Origin: Dastarcus helophoroides
Lineage: Eukaryota; Arthropoda; Insecta; Coleoptera; Bothrideridae
Direction of reading: 5' to 3'
DNA length: 64,000 nucleotides
Assembly (NCBI GenBank): GCA_028583605.1
Contig: CM053332.1
Coordinates: 20,360,297-20,424,296 of the forward strand
In this document: positions 1 to 10,820 of the stretch, in pieces
How positions within the stretch are numbered: the stretch's first letter is position 1
Layout of the letters: the number at the start of each line of letters is the position of its first letter
Notes under the pieces: generated by a model
The model's input: only the letters and a program-made list of their open reading frames with translations
Database searches by the model: none
Told to the model about the DNA's origin: nothing
Program-made: the position numbers and the translations under genes

Positions 1-1130
1 ACTCAAAATTTTGTCTTTTTTCTCCAAATTAGGAGCTTAAACGTAAAATGTTTGCTATGTTAACTCAAAACTAGGACATTTCCATCGAAATTTTGAGGAT
101 TACAAGAGAGATCAAAGTAAGAATGATCAAAATTTCCTCTTCTTTCCCTAAATTTTTTTTCTTGTCCCCAAATTAACCCTTTTTTTCTTAAAATTGTGTT
201 TAATGTCGAAACGTGCAGACAAAGTAAACATTTTAACTATTTTCTCCACAGTTGGAGTTTGAGCTCGAGATTTCTAATATGTTCCTTTAAATGTCATCTG
301 TAAACTCGAAATTTTGTCTTTTTTCTCCAAATTTGGAGCTTAAACGTAAAATGTTTGCTATGTTAACTCAAAACTCGGTCATTTCTGTCGAAATTTTGGG
401 GATCACATTCGAAATTTAGATACCAAAGTGAGAATAGTCAAAATTTCCACTTCTTTTTCTCAAAATTTCTTTTCTTTTCCCCAAATTAACCCTTTTTTTG
501 TCGAAATTGTGTTTAATGTCGAAACGTACCGAAAAAGTAATCATTTTAACTATTTTCTTCACAGTTGCAGTTTGAGCTCGAGATTTCTAATGTGTTCCTT
601 TAAATGTCATCTCTAAACTCGAAATGTTGTCCTTTTTCTCCAAATTAGGAGATTAAACGCAAAATGTTTGCTATGTTAACTCAAAACTGAGAGATTTTCT
701 TTGAAATTTTGGGGATTACATTCGAAATTAAGATATCAAAGTGAGAATGGTCAAAATGTCCACTTTTTTTCACAAAATTTCTTTTATTTTTCCAAAATTA
801 AGCCTTTTCTTCTCGAAATTGTGTTTAACGTCGAAACGTCAAGAATTTTAACTATTATCTTCGTAGTTGGAGTTTGAGCTCGATGTGTTTTTTAAATGTC
901 ATCTTTGAACTCGAAATTTTCTCTTTTTTCTCCAAATTTGGAACTTAAACAGTGTTCATTCAAAATTTGTACATTTTCCTTCAAAATTTTGGGGATTAAA
1001 GTTGACATTTAGAGGCTGAAAGTGAGAATTTTGAAAATTCTTACTGTTTTTCTCAATGTTTTTCCTCTCCTTGTCTTTTTTTATAAAATTTTGCATTTAA
1101 CGTCAAAACGTATCCCATAGAAAAATTAGA
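1..1130. repeat. Tandem array, about 300-bp unit
   Basis: About 3.7 diverged copies of a unit starting near 1, 304, 617 and 909 (spacings 292-313 bp). Each copy opens with the pattern ACTC(A/G)AAATTTTGTC, then a T-run, CTCCAAATT and a TTTGCTATGTTAACTC block, and later a GTTGGAGTTTGAGCTCGA block. The small open frames here have no codon structure and are satellite shadows. The array lies beyond the 3' end of the minus-strand cytochrome b561 gene. Confidence 0.85.
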
Positions 1131-1281
1131 TATCGTCACTTTGAGGGAAATTGTTAATGTTTTTCTTAAAATTCAAGTCTTCGAAATGTTAACGTTTATT
1201 TCAAAATTTTCCCACAATTTCGAGTTTTATTTTTTTGATATTTCGAGGTGAAGTTTAACTGACAGAAAGGTTATAATTTCG

Positions 1282-2330
1282 GGATCAAAAATTTCGTTTT
1301 TTTTCTCAAAATGTCAACTTTTTTAAATAAATTTGGACCCCAAATTCAAAATATTTAGGTTTTAAATCAAAATTTGAACATTTTTTTCAAAAACTCGATC
1401 AAATCTGCCACCACGATCATTTTTTTACCTAAAACTGAAGCTCAAATTCAAAACACTTAGGTTTTAAATCCAAAATTGAACATTTTTGTTTAAAAAATTG
1501 ATCAAAAGGCAATCCCGATCTTTTTTTATCATATTTATATTTCTGGATCAAAAATTTCGTTTTTTTTTCCTCAAAATGTCTGTTTTAACTAAATTTGAAT
1601 CCCAAATTCAAAATAATTAGGCTTTAAATCAAAATTTGAACATTCTCTTCAAAAACTTGATCAAATCTGTAACCACGATCTTTTTTTATCTAAAACTGAA
1701 GCTCAAATTCCAAACACTTAGGTTTTAAATCCAAATTATGAACTATTTTTTTCAAAAAAATTGATCAAAGCGCATTCACGATCTTTTTTTATCATATTTA
1801 TATTTCTAGGATCAAAAACTTCGTTTTTTTTTCTCAAAATGTCTGTTTAACTAAATTTGAACCCCAAATTCAAAATATTTGGGCTTTAAACCAAAATTTG
1901 AATATTCTCTTCAAAAACTTGATCAAATCTGCAACCATGATCGTGTTTTATCTAAAACTGAAGCTCAAATTCAAAACACTTAGGTTTTAAATACAAATTT
2001 GAACATTTTTTTCAAAAAATTGATCAAAGCGCAATCACGATCTTTTTTTTATTATATTTATATTTCTGGATCAAAAACTTCGTTTTTTTTTCTCAAAATG
2101 TCTGTTTTAACCAAATTTGAACCCCAAATTCAACATTTTGGGCTTTAAACCAAAATTTGAATATTATTGTTAAAAGCTTGATCAAACTGCAACCACGATC
2201 TTATTTTTGTCTAAACTTGAAGCTCAAATTCAAAACTTAGGTTTTAAATCAAAATTAGAACATTTTTGTTCGAAAAATTGATCAAAGCGCAATCACGATC
2301 TTAATTTTATCATATTTATATTTTTTTCCC
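1282..2330. repeat. Tandem array, about 262-bp unit x4
   Basis: GGATCAAAAA(T/C)TTCG recurs at 1282, 1545, 1809 and 2068, giving spacings of 263, 264 and 259 bp. Each unit holds a paired sub-block (AAACTGAAGCTCAAATTC and AAATTTGAACCCCAAATTC) that looks like an older internal duplication of about 130 bp. Confidence 0.85.
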
Positions 2331-2506
2331 AAAACTTTATCTAATTCTTAATATGTTGGTATTTTTCTGGAATTTTCGCGTGTAAAACTGAAATGGAATT
2401 TGTAATTTTTCAAATCTAGAATTCAATGTATTTTGTTGTTTTTAATTTGAATATTTTTTGGCAAAATTTCCAATTTTTGGTTTACATTTGCATTTTTTTT
2501 TCATTT

Positions 2507-2790
2507 AACTGTTTTTCTCCAGAAGTTGTTGAAGTAAAAATTTTACAGAGAAAGGTTGAAATTTCGAGTTTAATTCAAAATTTCGATTTGAGTGGGGAGT
2601 TTAAAATCAAAATGTTTACTGTTTTCACTTAAAATTTGGACATATGTTTAACTTTTTCCCCCAGAAGTTGTTGAAGTAAATATTTTACAGAGAAAGGTTG
2701 AAATTTCGAGTTTAATTCAAAGTTTTGATTTGTGTGGGGAGTTTAACATCAAAATGTTTACTGCTTTCACTTAAAATTTGGACATGCTCT
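2507..2790. repeat. Direct duplication, 142-bp unit x2
   Basis: The block beginning AGAAGTTGTTGAAGTAAA occurs at 2521 and 2663 with high identity over the following 120 bases. It is a local tandem duplication in AT-rich non-coding DNA. The stretch from 2791 to 3038 is degenerate AT-rich sequence with nothing recognisable. Confidence 0.75.
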
Positions 2791-3038
2791 TGAAAATTTT
2801 CGGTATAAGTTCAAATTTAAAGATAGAACTCGAAATATCGACTATTTTTTTTAAAATGTGTATTTGTTCTCAAAATGTTCGCTTCCTTTTCGCTTAATTT
2901 CGAAATACGTAGAAAAAAAATTAAATTTACCAATCGAGAGTTTAAACTCGAAATTTCTATTGTTTTTTTTTATTTCCATTTTAAAATTCGATTGTTATTT
3001 CAAAAGTTGGACGAAATTTGAGACATAACTTTTTTTTT

Positions 3039-3265
3039 GGTGGAACAGACTGGTCCTTGGTTATATTCAAAAATTGAAATACAGAACTTGTCCCCTGAAA
3101 CCAAGAAAGATTAAAAAACGCAACAAACGTTGCTCTAACGCGTTTCGACAGCCAAGCTGTCATCTTGGGAGAGATACTAACTGGCTTGGCTGTCGAAACA
3201 CGTTAGAGCAACCTTCGTTGTGTTTTTTAATCTTTCTTGGTTTCAGGGGACAAGTTCTGTAGTTC
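3039..3265. mobile_element. Foldback (palindromic) element, copy 1
   Basis: The left arm runs from GGTGGAACAGACTGGTCC through CTTGTCCCCTGAAACCAAG, an AAAGATTAAAAAACGCAAC block and GCTCTAACGCGTTTCGACAG. The right arm is its reverse complement, ending in CAGGGGACAAGTTCTGTAGT. The outer GGTGGAAC end is missing on the right side, so this copy is asymmetric. The arms fold into a hairpin of roughly 100 bp. It belongs to a family with about a dozen full or partial copies in this window and has no coding capacity. The overlapping open frames at 2981-3480 follow from the palindrome. Confidence 0.8.
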
Positions 3266-3599
3266 AATAACTTTTTTCTCAAAAATTTCACTCTTTTCCG
3301 CAATTTTGGGTTTATCGCCGTGAAAAAGTTCAACTTTTTAGTTTTTGATTGTTGATGGAAATGTTTGTTTTGTTGATGGAAAACCTTATATTCATGATTT
3401 TGGATCCTGAGGCCGAAAATTCGAAGAAAATGCTTTAAATTCTGAATTAAAAGGAGAGAAAGAGGGTGCTTCTTTGACATTTACGCTTAAACTCTTGAGG
3501 GTCAAGTCTTAGTCGATATTGTTACCTTTTTTTCTCTTATTTTTTAAGTTTAAGCTTTAAAAAAGTTGATTTTTTGCAATTTTTTCTCAAAGCTCGACT

Positions 3600-4240
3600 T
3601 TTGAGGAAAAGTTACCTCATCTACATTCAAGTGATAAAAAAGTTGCACGAAAGCGAAAGCGAATTTAGCTCTGTGTTCGCTGCATTGGAGTGTTGATTAA
3701 ACACTCTGTATTCATTCAGTGAATGATTGGAGTAAATAATGTGAACTATTAGTATGAAAACAATGCAAAGCAGATATATTATTGTGTGTTTGACTTACGC
3801 TACAGTTTGTAAGCAAACCATGCACATGCAAAACTATTTACATTCTAAAACTCTCATATTATATTTCAAAAAAAATTTATTGATTATATGGGTACCAAAA
3901 TAGTACAAATAAAATATCTTAAAGTAAAATATCCTTAGTTCTTACATATATGTATAAAAATATAATATAAACAAAAATTGCCACACAAATAAAAACCTTA
4001 TTATATTATATCGTTGTCATTTGATCTTTTCACTCGTAAATCTTCGAAAAATAATCATGCTTCCCTAGTAAAATCATAAAACGGTTTTTAGTAAAATTTT
4101 TTGTGTTATCAGGTACCGTATAGCATAAAAAATATTATTAATCATTACAAAAGTAATTAGTTTCGAACATGATTATTTTTCAAATACGACATGACCTACA
4201 AAACAATTATTGATCTACTTTATAATAGCGGGGTTGATAC
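3600..4240 (-). other. Probable 3' UTR and flank of the b561 gene
   Basis: This is non-satellite sequence directly downstream of the TGA at 4241-4243 on the minus strand. A minus-strand AATAAA hexamer lies at 3876-3881, a possible poly(A) signal about 360 bases after the stop. Base use is AT-rich but without the GAAATTTC motif that fills the introns. The transcript end is inferred, not observed. Confidence 0.35.
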
Positions 4241-4391
4241 TCAAAGATCCCCTGAACGGATAAGGATGTGTGCTCTGTAACGAAAGTCGTCTCTTTGCAG
4301 GAAGTATCCCATTACAATAGCAAGGGCAACTAAACTAATGCCTATGGTGTTTATGATAATCGCTTCCTCCCGAAGGTAAGGGTATTCCCCT
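4241..4391 (-). CDS. Cytochrome b561, terminal coding exon
   Basis: This is the last visible coding exon of a transmembrane cytochrome b561. The acceptor is TTTTTCAACAG just above 4391, preceded by a pyrimidine stretch and a TTAATGAC-type branch site. Its first base completes the split AAA (Lys) codon begun in exon 19005-19174, and the frame then runs 49 further codons to TGA at 4241-4243. The peptide begins GEYPYLREEA, contains one hydrophobic helix (IIINTIGISLVALAIVMGYF), equivalent to the sixth membrane helix of the family, and ends in a short polar cytosolic tail (QRDDFRYRAH...). Known family members end the same way after the fifth and last heme-helix. Phase match with the upstream exon across a 14.6 kb intron is strong support. 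Confidence 0.88.
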
Positions 4392-5545
4392 CTGTTGAAA
4401 AAAGACTCAAAGTCATTAACAGCGCAATTCGATACACATGATTATTGATAATCTGCCGGTTGGCCATAATTTCAATTTCTTTTCAAAAGCAAAGTTGGCG
4501 AAGGTTGTGCAAAATGGCATAATACAACCTCCCTCGAATTAGACATGTTTTGTAAACTTTAAAAAGCATTTTCCCGTTGCGCTTTTTAAATACTCATCTA
4601 GCAGCTTATGTGGACTTTTGCCCATAAACCATATTTTTCACGATAGGTTAGAAGTCAAGTCAAAATGGTGGAGGCCTTATTCAAAGTTGCGTAGCAGATT
4701 AGAATGTGACCAGGCCGCATTATCATGAAGTAAGAAAGCCCAAATTTTTCTGCAAGTTTTTTACGACCATATATCAGTTGAAAATTTACGTTCTTGTTGC
4801 GCTGCTTCAACTCTCCTTTTGATTTAAGATTATAAAAAAATTGTTCTTAAGTTAAAAGTTACAATACTGCCGTTTGGTTGCTCCCAAAGAAAACAAAATA
4901 TATTCATGTTTCAAAAATTAAAATTACGTTTTTGTTAATGCTAAATTTAACAACTATTGACATAAAGTTTCTTGAAGTGTTCTTTTATTATAAACGAGAC
5001 AGTTGTGGTTGTTTCTTCAAAGTGACGAAAATTTGACGTAATTGTTACACAATTTTTTATAGAGTAAAACAATGCCTTAGCTTAGAACAGAAAGCTAACT
5101 GTAGTTCTTTCTGAAAATACATGATTTTCATATCAATTTTACTTGTTGGTTTATGGGCAAGCGTAAGTTCTTTATGCTAAATTGTTATTTGTCATCATAA
5201 TCGTAATAGTTCGAATTCGAATGTGGTAAACAGGAAGTTTTTCTCATAATGCTTAAATTCCAGCTCTTTTTATTGTACTCTCAAAAGAAAGTTATGGTTT
5301 GGCGTGGTATATCTCAAAAGGGGACATTTATCGAGCGGATATAAAAGCTTGCGGACTCAAATAAATATCTACGGCTTTTCACCAGTCGTAAATAATTCGA
5401 AACAGACTCCGAATCGAGTTTGGTCTTGTCATTTGGTAAATTTGTGTCTCATGAGATGACCTGAATAATTGAAAGGTTTTAGAAAAAGTCGAAATTTAGA
5501 AAAATATTCGAGTTTCAAATTTAAACAGGAATTTTGAAAAGAAAG
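4392..5545. other. Unique intron sequence with a possible mariner remnant
   Basis: Non-satellite intron sequence next to the terminal exon. On the minus strand, about 4700-4740 reads in one frame as LHDNAAWSHSNLL. This resembles the HDNARPH catalytic block of mariner/Tc1 transposases, but stops and frame changes interrupt it on both sides and no terminal repeats were found. I treat it as a weak candidate for a very old transposase remnant spanning roughly 4470-5240. No other coding signal is seen. Confidence 0.25.
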
Positions 5546-5549
5546 TTGT

Positions 5550-5628
5550 ATCTCTCTGAAGATGATAGCTTGGATATCGAAACGCGTTGTTGTGTTTTTT
5601 AATCTTTCTTGGTTTCAGGGGACAATTT
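5550..5628. mobile_element. Foldback element, half copy 2
   Basis: Only the right half is present: TCTCTCTGAAGATGATAGC, then GAAACGCGTTG, TGTGTTTTTTAATC, TTTCTTGGTTTCAGGGGAC. There is no matching left arm, showing that single arms exist independently. The hammerhead-like core CTGAAGA...GAAAC is intact, but stem II has mismatches. Confidence 0.7.
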
Positions 5629-6650
5629 TTGAAAAGAGAGCACAAAGCGAAATTTTTCGATTGTGTGCAGAAAATGTTGACTGTAAACTGAAAATGTCAA
5701 GAACAAACTTCGAAATATTTAAATGTTTCTCCATATTTCAATGTAAACATCGCCAAATTGAATCCAAAATGTTGAGCTTAAAACTTAAATTACAAGTTAA
5801 AAGAAAATAATCCTTAAAAAAGGCAAAATATGTACTGATTGCCTGCATAAATTTGGATAAAGTGTAGAGACAAATTAATCAATGATGTGAGTTCTCAACG
5901 CATTTAGGTAACTCTAAATACAATCTCGTGTATTATTCGTTACATAAAAATTGCTTACACGTTAATGCCCATTTTTACTATCTTAGAGACTAAATTTTGA
6001 GAAATCCCCCCTTAGTGCTCACCCAGGGCCGTGCCGTACTATGATGCAAAGAGGCAACCGCATCAGGAGGCAGCTCATAAGCAGCTCAAATATAATTTGA
6101 GCCATTCAATAGTTAAAAATTTTTAAACATCGCTTTTCTATATCGGTGAATGTCAACGGTGGGCAAATGCGGCTCTGAGAGCTGCATGCGGATCTTAATC
6201 GAGTTGAGTACGGTTCCCCTTGACATTTTAATGTTTTATTTTTATTAATCTAGAACTTTTTTTATAAGTCTTGATTATTTGATATCCGTGAAAAAGAAAA
6301 AAAAACTGAAATAAAGTTTAAGAGTTTTTTCATAAATCTCGAGACTTTTCTGGAATTTTTTACTTTTTTCTTCTAAAAATTCCCAGTTTATTTACATGTT
6401 AAATTTTTATTATTTTCGAGACTACACTAGAAGTTTTGAAAAAGAATCAAAATTTGAAAATTTTGAGGTAAAAAATCAACAAATCGGGATTAGTTAAATT
6501 TCGAGAACATAGTCAATATTTCATAGTCAAAAATATATGTTTAAATTCGGGGGAAACGTAAAAATTAAAACTAAAAAATTAGAATTCGATAAAAATCAAA
6601 ATTTGGGAAAAAAGTAATTTACGTAATGTAAAAAAAATGCAGTTAAATAG
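5629..6650. other. Intron sequence with hAT-like terminal scraps
   Basis: No gene is seen. At about 6025-6070 a CAGGGCCGTGCCG start followed by a GCAAAGAGGCAACCG block resembles a hAT end. At 6157-6200 GGTGGGCAAATGCGGCTC and GAGCTGCATGCGGATC resemble another common hAT-type end. Neither has a partner end, so these are fragments at best. From about 6230 the sequence is degenerate AT-rich DNA. Confidence 0.3.
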
Positions 6651-6888
6651 GAAACAAAGGCGGTAAGAGGGTATAAATATAATAACGAATAAATCCAAAC
6701 AGGTGAAGCAAATAGAAGGTCGCAAGTTATCGCGAAGAAATTGATAAATAGTGATAAAAACATCGACTTGTGAAGTGGAACGGCGAGCCAGTTTAAAATT
6801 TTTTGTCTAAATATTGGAAAGAAATCTACCGTCGGCAAATAATCATAAACAGGACTATATCAAAAATCAATAAGTATAGAAATAAAAT

Positions 6889-7655
6889 GGATAGCGAGGA
6901 TGAACATACTACTGGAGAAGGAAAAAGAAGGAAAAGCGCTGAAGATCTAGCAGACTTCTTCGGAAAGAGCAGCAAAACTTTTAGAACACCAATGAAAAAG
7001 AATACAAGAGAAGAAGGTAAACTCGACGCTTCACTAAATATGATGCGCCAGATGATAGCTGAACAAAAGGAAATAAAAGAAAAATTATTAAAAGTAGGTG
7101 ATGAACAAATAGAAGTCATGGAAGAAATAGTGAAAATTAAACAAGAAAATACTGCATTGAAACAAGAAAACGAACACATAAAAGAGGAAAATAAAAGAAT
7201 TGTTGAAGAAATGAAAGATGTAAAACGCTCCGTAGAAAGTCTAGAAAAAGAAAAAACAATTTAGTTATAAACGGTTTACCGCTAGAAAACAAAGATATAG
7301 TAAGACAAATGGAAGAAATAAAAAGCATACTAGAACAATATGTAGGAATAAAAGTCAATGTCAAAAAAGTGATAAAACTTGGAAATACAACATGCCTTAT
7401 TGAATTAGAAAATGAAATTGAGAAAAAAAAAACAAACACAAACTGAAGAAAGCGAAAAATCATAGGATATTCATAACAGAGGATATGTCAAAAAACGAAA
7501 GAAATAAACAAAAAGCAATTAGAGAGAAAGCTAAAAAGTTAAGAAATGAAGGAAAAACAGTTAAAGTTGGATACAACAAAATAAATGTTGAAGGTGTCGA
7601 CTGGAGATGGGATGACTCAAAAAGAGAAATAATAACTCCAATGTCAAAAAACTAA
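6889..7655 (+). pseudogene. LINE ORF1 (coiled-coil nucleic-acid-binding protein), frameshifted
   Basis: Starts at ATG 6889 (MDSEDEHTTGEGKRR...); the frame is open further upstream, but this ATG follows the leader. A highly charged N-terminus is followed by a long coiled coil with heptads rich in K, E, I and L (about residues 55-125). A frameshift near 7255 ends the first frame; the +1 frame continues with VINGLPLENKDI and then, after another break near 7425-7440 in an A-run, with HRIFITEDMSKNERNKQ and KTVKVGYNKINVEGVDWRW to a TAA near 7653. This order (coiled coil, NGLP-type RNA-recognition-like segment, basic C-terminal domain) is that of LINE ORF1 proteins that coat element RNA. It needs two frameshifts to be read, so it is a pseudogene. 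Confidence 0.75.
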
Positions 7656-7839
7656 TAAAAAATCACTGAAAGGATCGCATAAAGACGACAACGGCAATGG
7701 ATAAGGAAGAGGATAAGGCTAAAGAACAAAAAAAAAGTAAATTAAAAAAAATTGGTAATATAAACAAGGGCAAAGCAAATAAGAATAACTTTAGGGGAAA
7801 AAAATGTTAACATAGCAAGTAGCACCGAAATTCTAAGCA

Positions 7840-10760
7840 TAAAACAAAAAAGAAAGCAAGCACCAAGATTTGGAAGCTCGCAACGTGGAACATAAGAGGA
7901 ATAAATGGAAAAGAACAAGAATTGGTATATGAGTATAATAATGCTGATGTGGATCTGCTGACCATAACGGAAACGAAAAAAAAAAGTGTCAAGGAGGAAT
8001 AACATTAGAAGATGGGCACTTACTGGTACATTCAGGAGTATCCAAAGAAAAACGAGCAGCTGCAGGAGTGGAGTGCATAATACATAAAAGATACGCAAAA
8101 GGAGTGAGGAAGTGGGAAGCGCACTCAGAGAGACTCCTAACAGTAGAAATGATTATAGATGGTAAAATTGTGACCATTTTGGCTGCATACGGGCCGAATG
8201 ATGATGAAAAAACAGAGGAAAAAGATAAATTCTGGGAATTAATGAACCAAATAACAGAGTCAGCCAAAGGAGATATATACGTAGCAGGAGATCTAACGGA
8301 ATGGTAGGAAAAGAAGAAATAAATTTTGGAGTAGTTGGAAAACCCGGTGAAGATAAAAAAAACAATAACGGGCTAAGATTAATAGAATACTGCAAATTGA
8401 ATAACCTAATAGTCTCAAACAGCTTCTATAACCACAAATATACCAGGCAAGGTAAAAACAATACAGAAAAGTTCATAATTGATTATATTCTTGTGGAAAG
8501 GAACAACAGAAAAGTAGTAAAAGAGGTCAGAGCCAGACGAGGACCAGACATAAATATTATTACATGATAATTGCTAAACTAAAATCAACAAACAAGAAAA
8601 ATAAGAGCAATGACACAAATGGAACAAGACAAACAAATTATGAAACAATAAGGGTACATAAATTAAGAGAAGAAAAGGTTAAAATAAATTATAAACAAGT
8701 TATAGAAAATATATTAACAAACAAAGACATAAATAACAAGAAAGTGGAAGAACTATGGAGACACTTTAAAACAAATATTTTAGACGCAGCAAAACAGTCA
8801 TGTGGTGTATTAAAAGTAAATAAGAATAAGAAACAAACGTCATGGTGGAACCAAGAGATAAATCAAGAAATAAAAGATAAAAAAGAAAAATGGAGAAAAT
8901 ATTTAAAACACAGAACAGAAGAAAATTATGCAGAATATAAAGAACAAAGGTTGATAGTGAAAAATAAGGTGAAACAAGAAAAACAAAAAAACTGGGAAAA
9001 GTTTGGCAAAAAATTGGAAGAAAATAGCAAGGACAACCAAAAACTATTCTATAAAACAATTAAGAACATGAGAGGGGGGACAACAGGGGACACCACAACA
9101 GTAAAAGACGAGAGAGGAGATATATTAACAGACGACGTTGAAGTAATAAATAGATGGATAAAATATTTTTAAGATTTATTGCAAATAACCCCATATGAAG
9201 AAGAAGAAGAAGTGGAAGATACAGATTGCATAATCGAAGAACAAGAAATAGAAGAAGTCTTTAAACTGGAAGATATTACAGAAGCAATTCAGTCGCTTAA
9301 AAATGGGAAAACTCCAGGATACGACAAAATAACATTAGAAATGTTAAAATATATGGGAGAAAGTGCAACAGAACTATTATTGAAAGTATGTAATAGCGCA
9401 TGGAGAGAAGAAAAAATACCAGAAGATTGGCAAAGAGGCATAATAATACCCATTCATAAAACAGGAGATAAAACAGAATGCACTAATTACAGGGGAATAA
9501 CAATACTAAGCACAGCTCTGAAAGTATATGAAAAAATGTTAGAAAAAAAAATAAAACCATATACAGAAACAAATCTAGACGAAGCACAAAGTGGATTTCG
9601 ACCAGGAAGAAGCGTACATGATCATATATTCACAATAAAACAGATAATAGAAAAAACTCGACTTAGTAAAACAAAAGCATACTTTGCATTTATCGACCTG
9701 GAAAAAGCTTTCGATAGGGTTAGTCGTAAGAAAATATGGAACATCTTACAAGAAATGGGCATAAATAGAAAATTAATACAAGCAATAAAAAGTATATACA
9801 AGAAGAACCTAAATCAAGTAATTAAAAATAATAAAACATCTGAAACATTCGAAACAAAAAATGGGTTAAGACAGGGAGGTGCTCTAAGCCCCGCGCTGTT
9901 CAATATTTTCATGGACCACCTAATTAAAGAAAGTAAACAAGACACGCAAGAACTCCACGTGGGAATGAGGAAACTAAAACCAGTACAAATTCGACAATGC
10001 GCATTTGCAGACTACTTACTAATAATGACTTATACAGAAAAAGGATTACAGCATAACATAAATACATGGAACAGTATATTAAAAAAAACGGAATGAAAAT
10101 AAATACCAAAAAGCGCAAAGTTATGTTGATAGCAATGAAACAAGAAAAGATTAGCATAAAGATTCAAGATAACGACATCGAACAGGTGACACAATTCAAG
10201 TATCTTGGCACAATAATAGACAGCAGTGGAAGCCAAGAAAGGGACATAATGGAGAGAATACAAAAAGCCATAATCACATACCATCTGTCAAAAGACGGAT
10301 TTATCAGAAAGAAGGAAATTTCGAAGAATACACAATATTCCATACAATCTTCAGACCTACACTCATGTACGGAAGCGAAACATGGATACTGGCGAGAAAA
10401 ATGAAAAATAGAATACAAGCCAAAGAAATGAAATACCTAAGAACAGTCAAAGGAATCACAAGAAGAGATAAAATAAGGAACATGGATATAAGAGCAGAAC
10501 TCGAAACAAGACCAGTATTAGAATATGTTGAACAAAGGCAATTGGCTTGGTGGGGACACTTACAACGAATGGAGGATAGCAGATTAGTAAAAAGAGTATG
10601 GGATGCAAAGCCAGCCATCAAAAGGGATAGAGGCAGACCGAAAGAAACCTGGGACAACATAATAGGAAAAATACTCAGGAGAAAAAAACATACAACAACA
10701 GAGGCAAAACAATTAGCACAAGATAGAAAAGAGTGGAAAAAATTCCTGGAAAACGTATAG
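7840..10760 (+). pseudogene. LINE ORF2: endonuclease plus reverse transcriptase, broken
   Basis: The APE-type endonuclease starts around 7840. It shows WNIRGING (7886 on), TETK with the catalytic Glu (about 7967) and YGPN (8188-8199). A one-base loss near 8290 breaks the GDLNG motif, and the expected (S/T)DH motif near 8555-8570 is deleted. A basic linker leads to a TAA at 9170-9172 where relatives have Glu (WIKYF-stop-DLL). Reverse transcriptase follows: LKNGKTPGYDKI, NYRGITILS, GFRPGRSV, FIDLEKAFD, NGLRQGGALSPALFN, then AFAD-Y at 10001-10015, where the second Asp of the (Y/F)ADD active site has become Tyr (GAC to TAC). Frameshifts follow in the A-run near 10080-10090 and near 10345 (MYGSETW resumes after it). 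The protein ends at TAG 10758-10760. It cannot be active. Confidence 0.85.
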
Positions 10761-10820
10761 AGGCAAAGACAATAGCTATTATTATTAATCCCGACACCGA
10801 AAGGTAGAAGGGAGATCGAT

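Larger units (their letters stand above)
6650..10820 (+). mobile_element. Non-LTR retrotransposon (APE-type, RTE-like), dead copy
   Basis: A nearly full-length LINE in antisense to the host gene. It has a 5' leader, an ORF1 with coiled coil, an ORF2 with an APE-like endonuclease followed by reverse transcriptase, and a short 3' tail (ATTATTATTAATCCCGACAC...). The endonuclease resembles the craniofacial-development-protein-2-like nucleases of RTE-type elements, and the C-terminal WWGHLQRM...RGRPKETW block is common in arthropod LINEs of this kind; the exact clade is inferred. The 5' boundary is approximate. The 3' tail is directly abutted by an inverted-repeat element at 10821. Multiple frameshifts, a nonsense codon and a lost catalytic residue show it is inactive. 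Confidence 0.85.
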
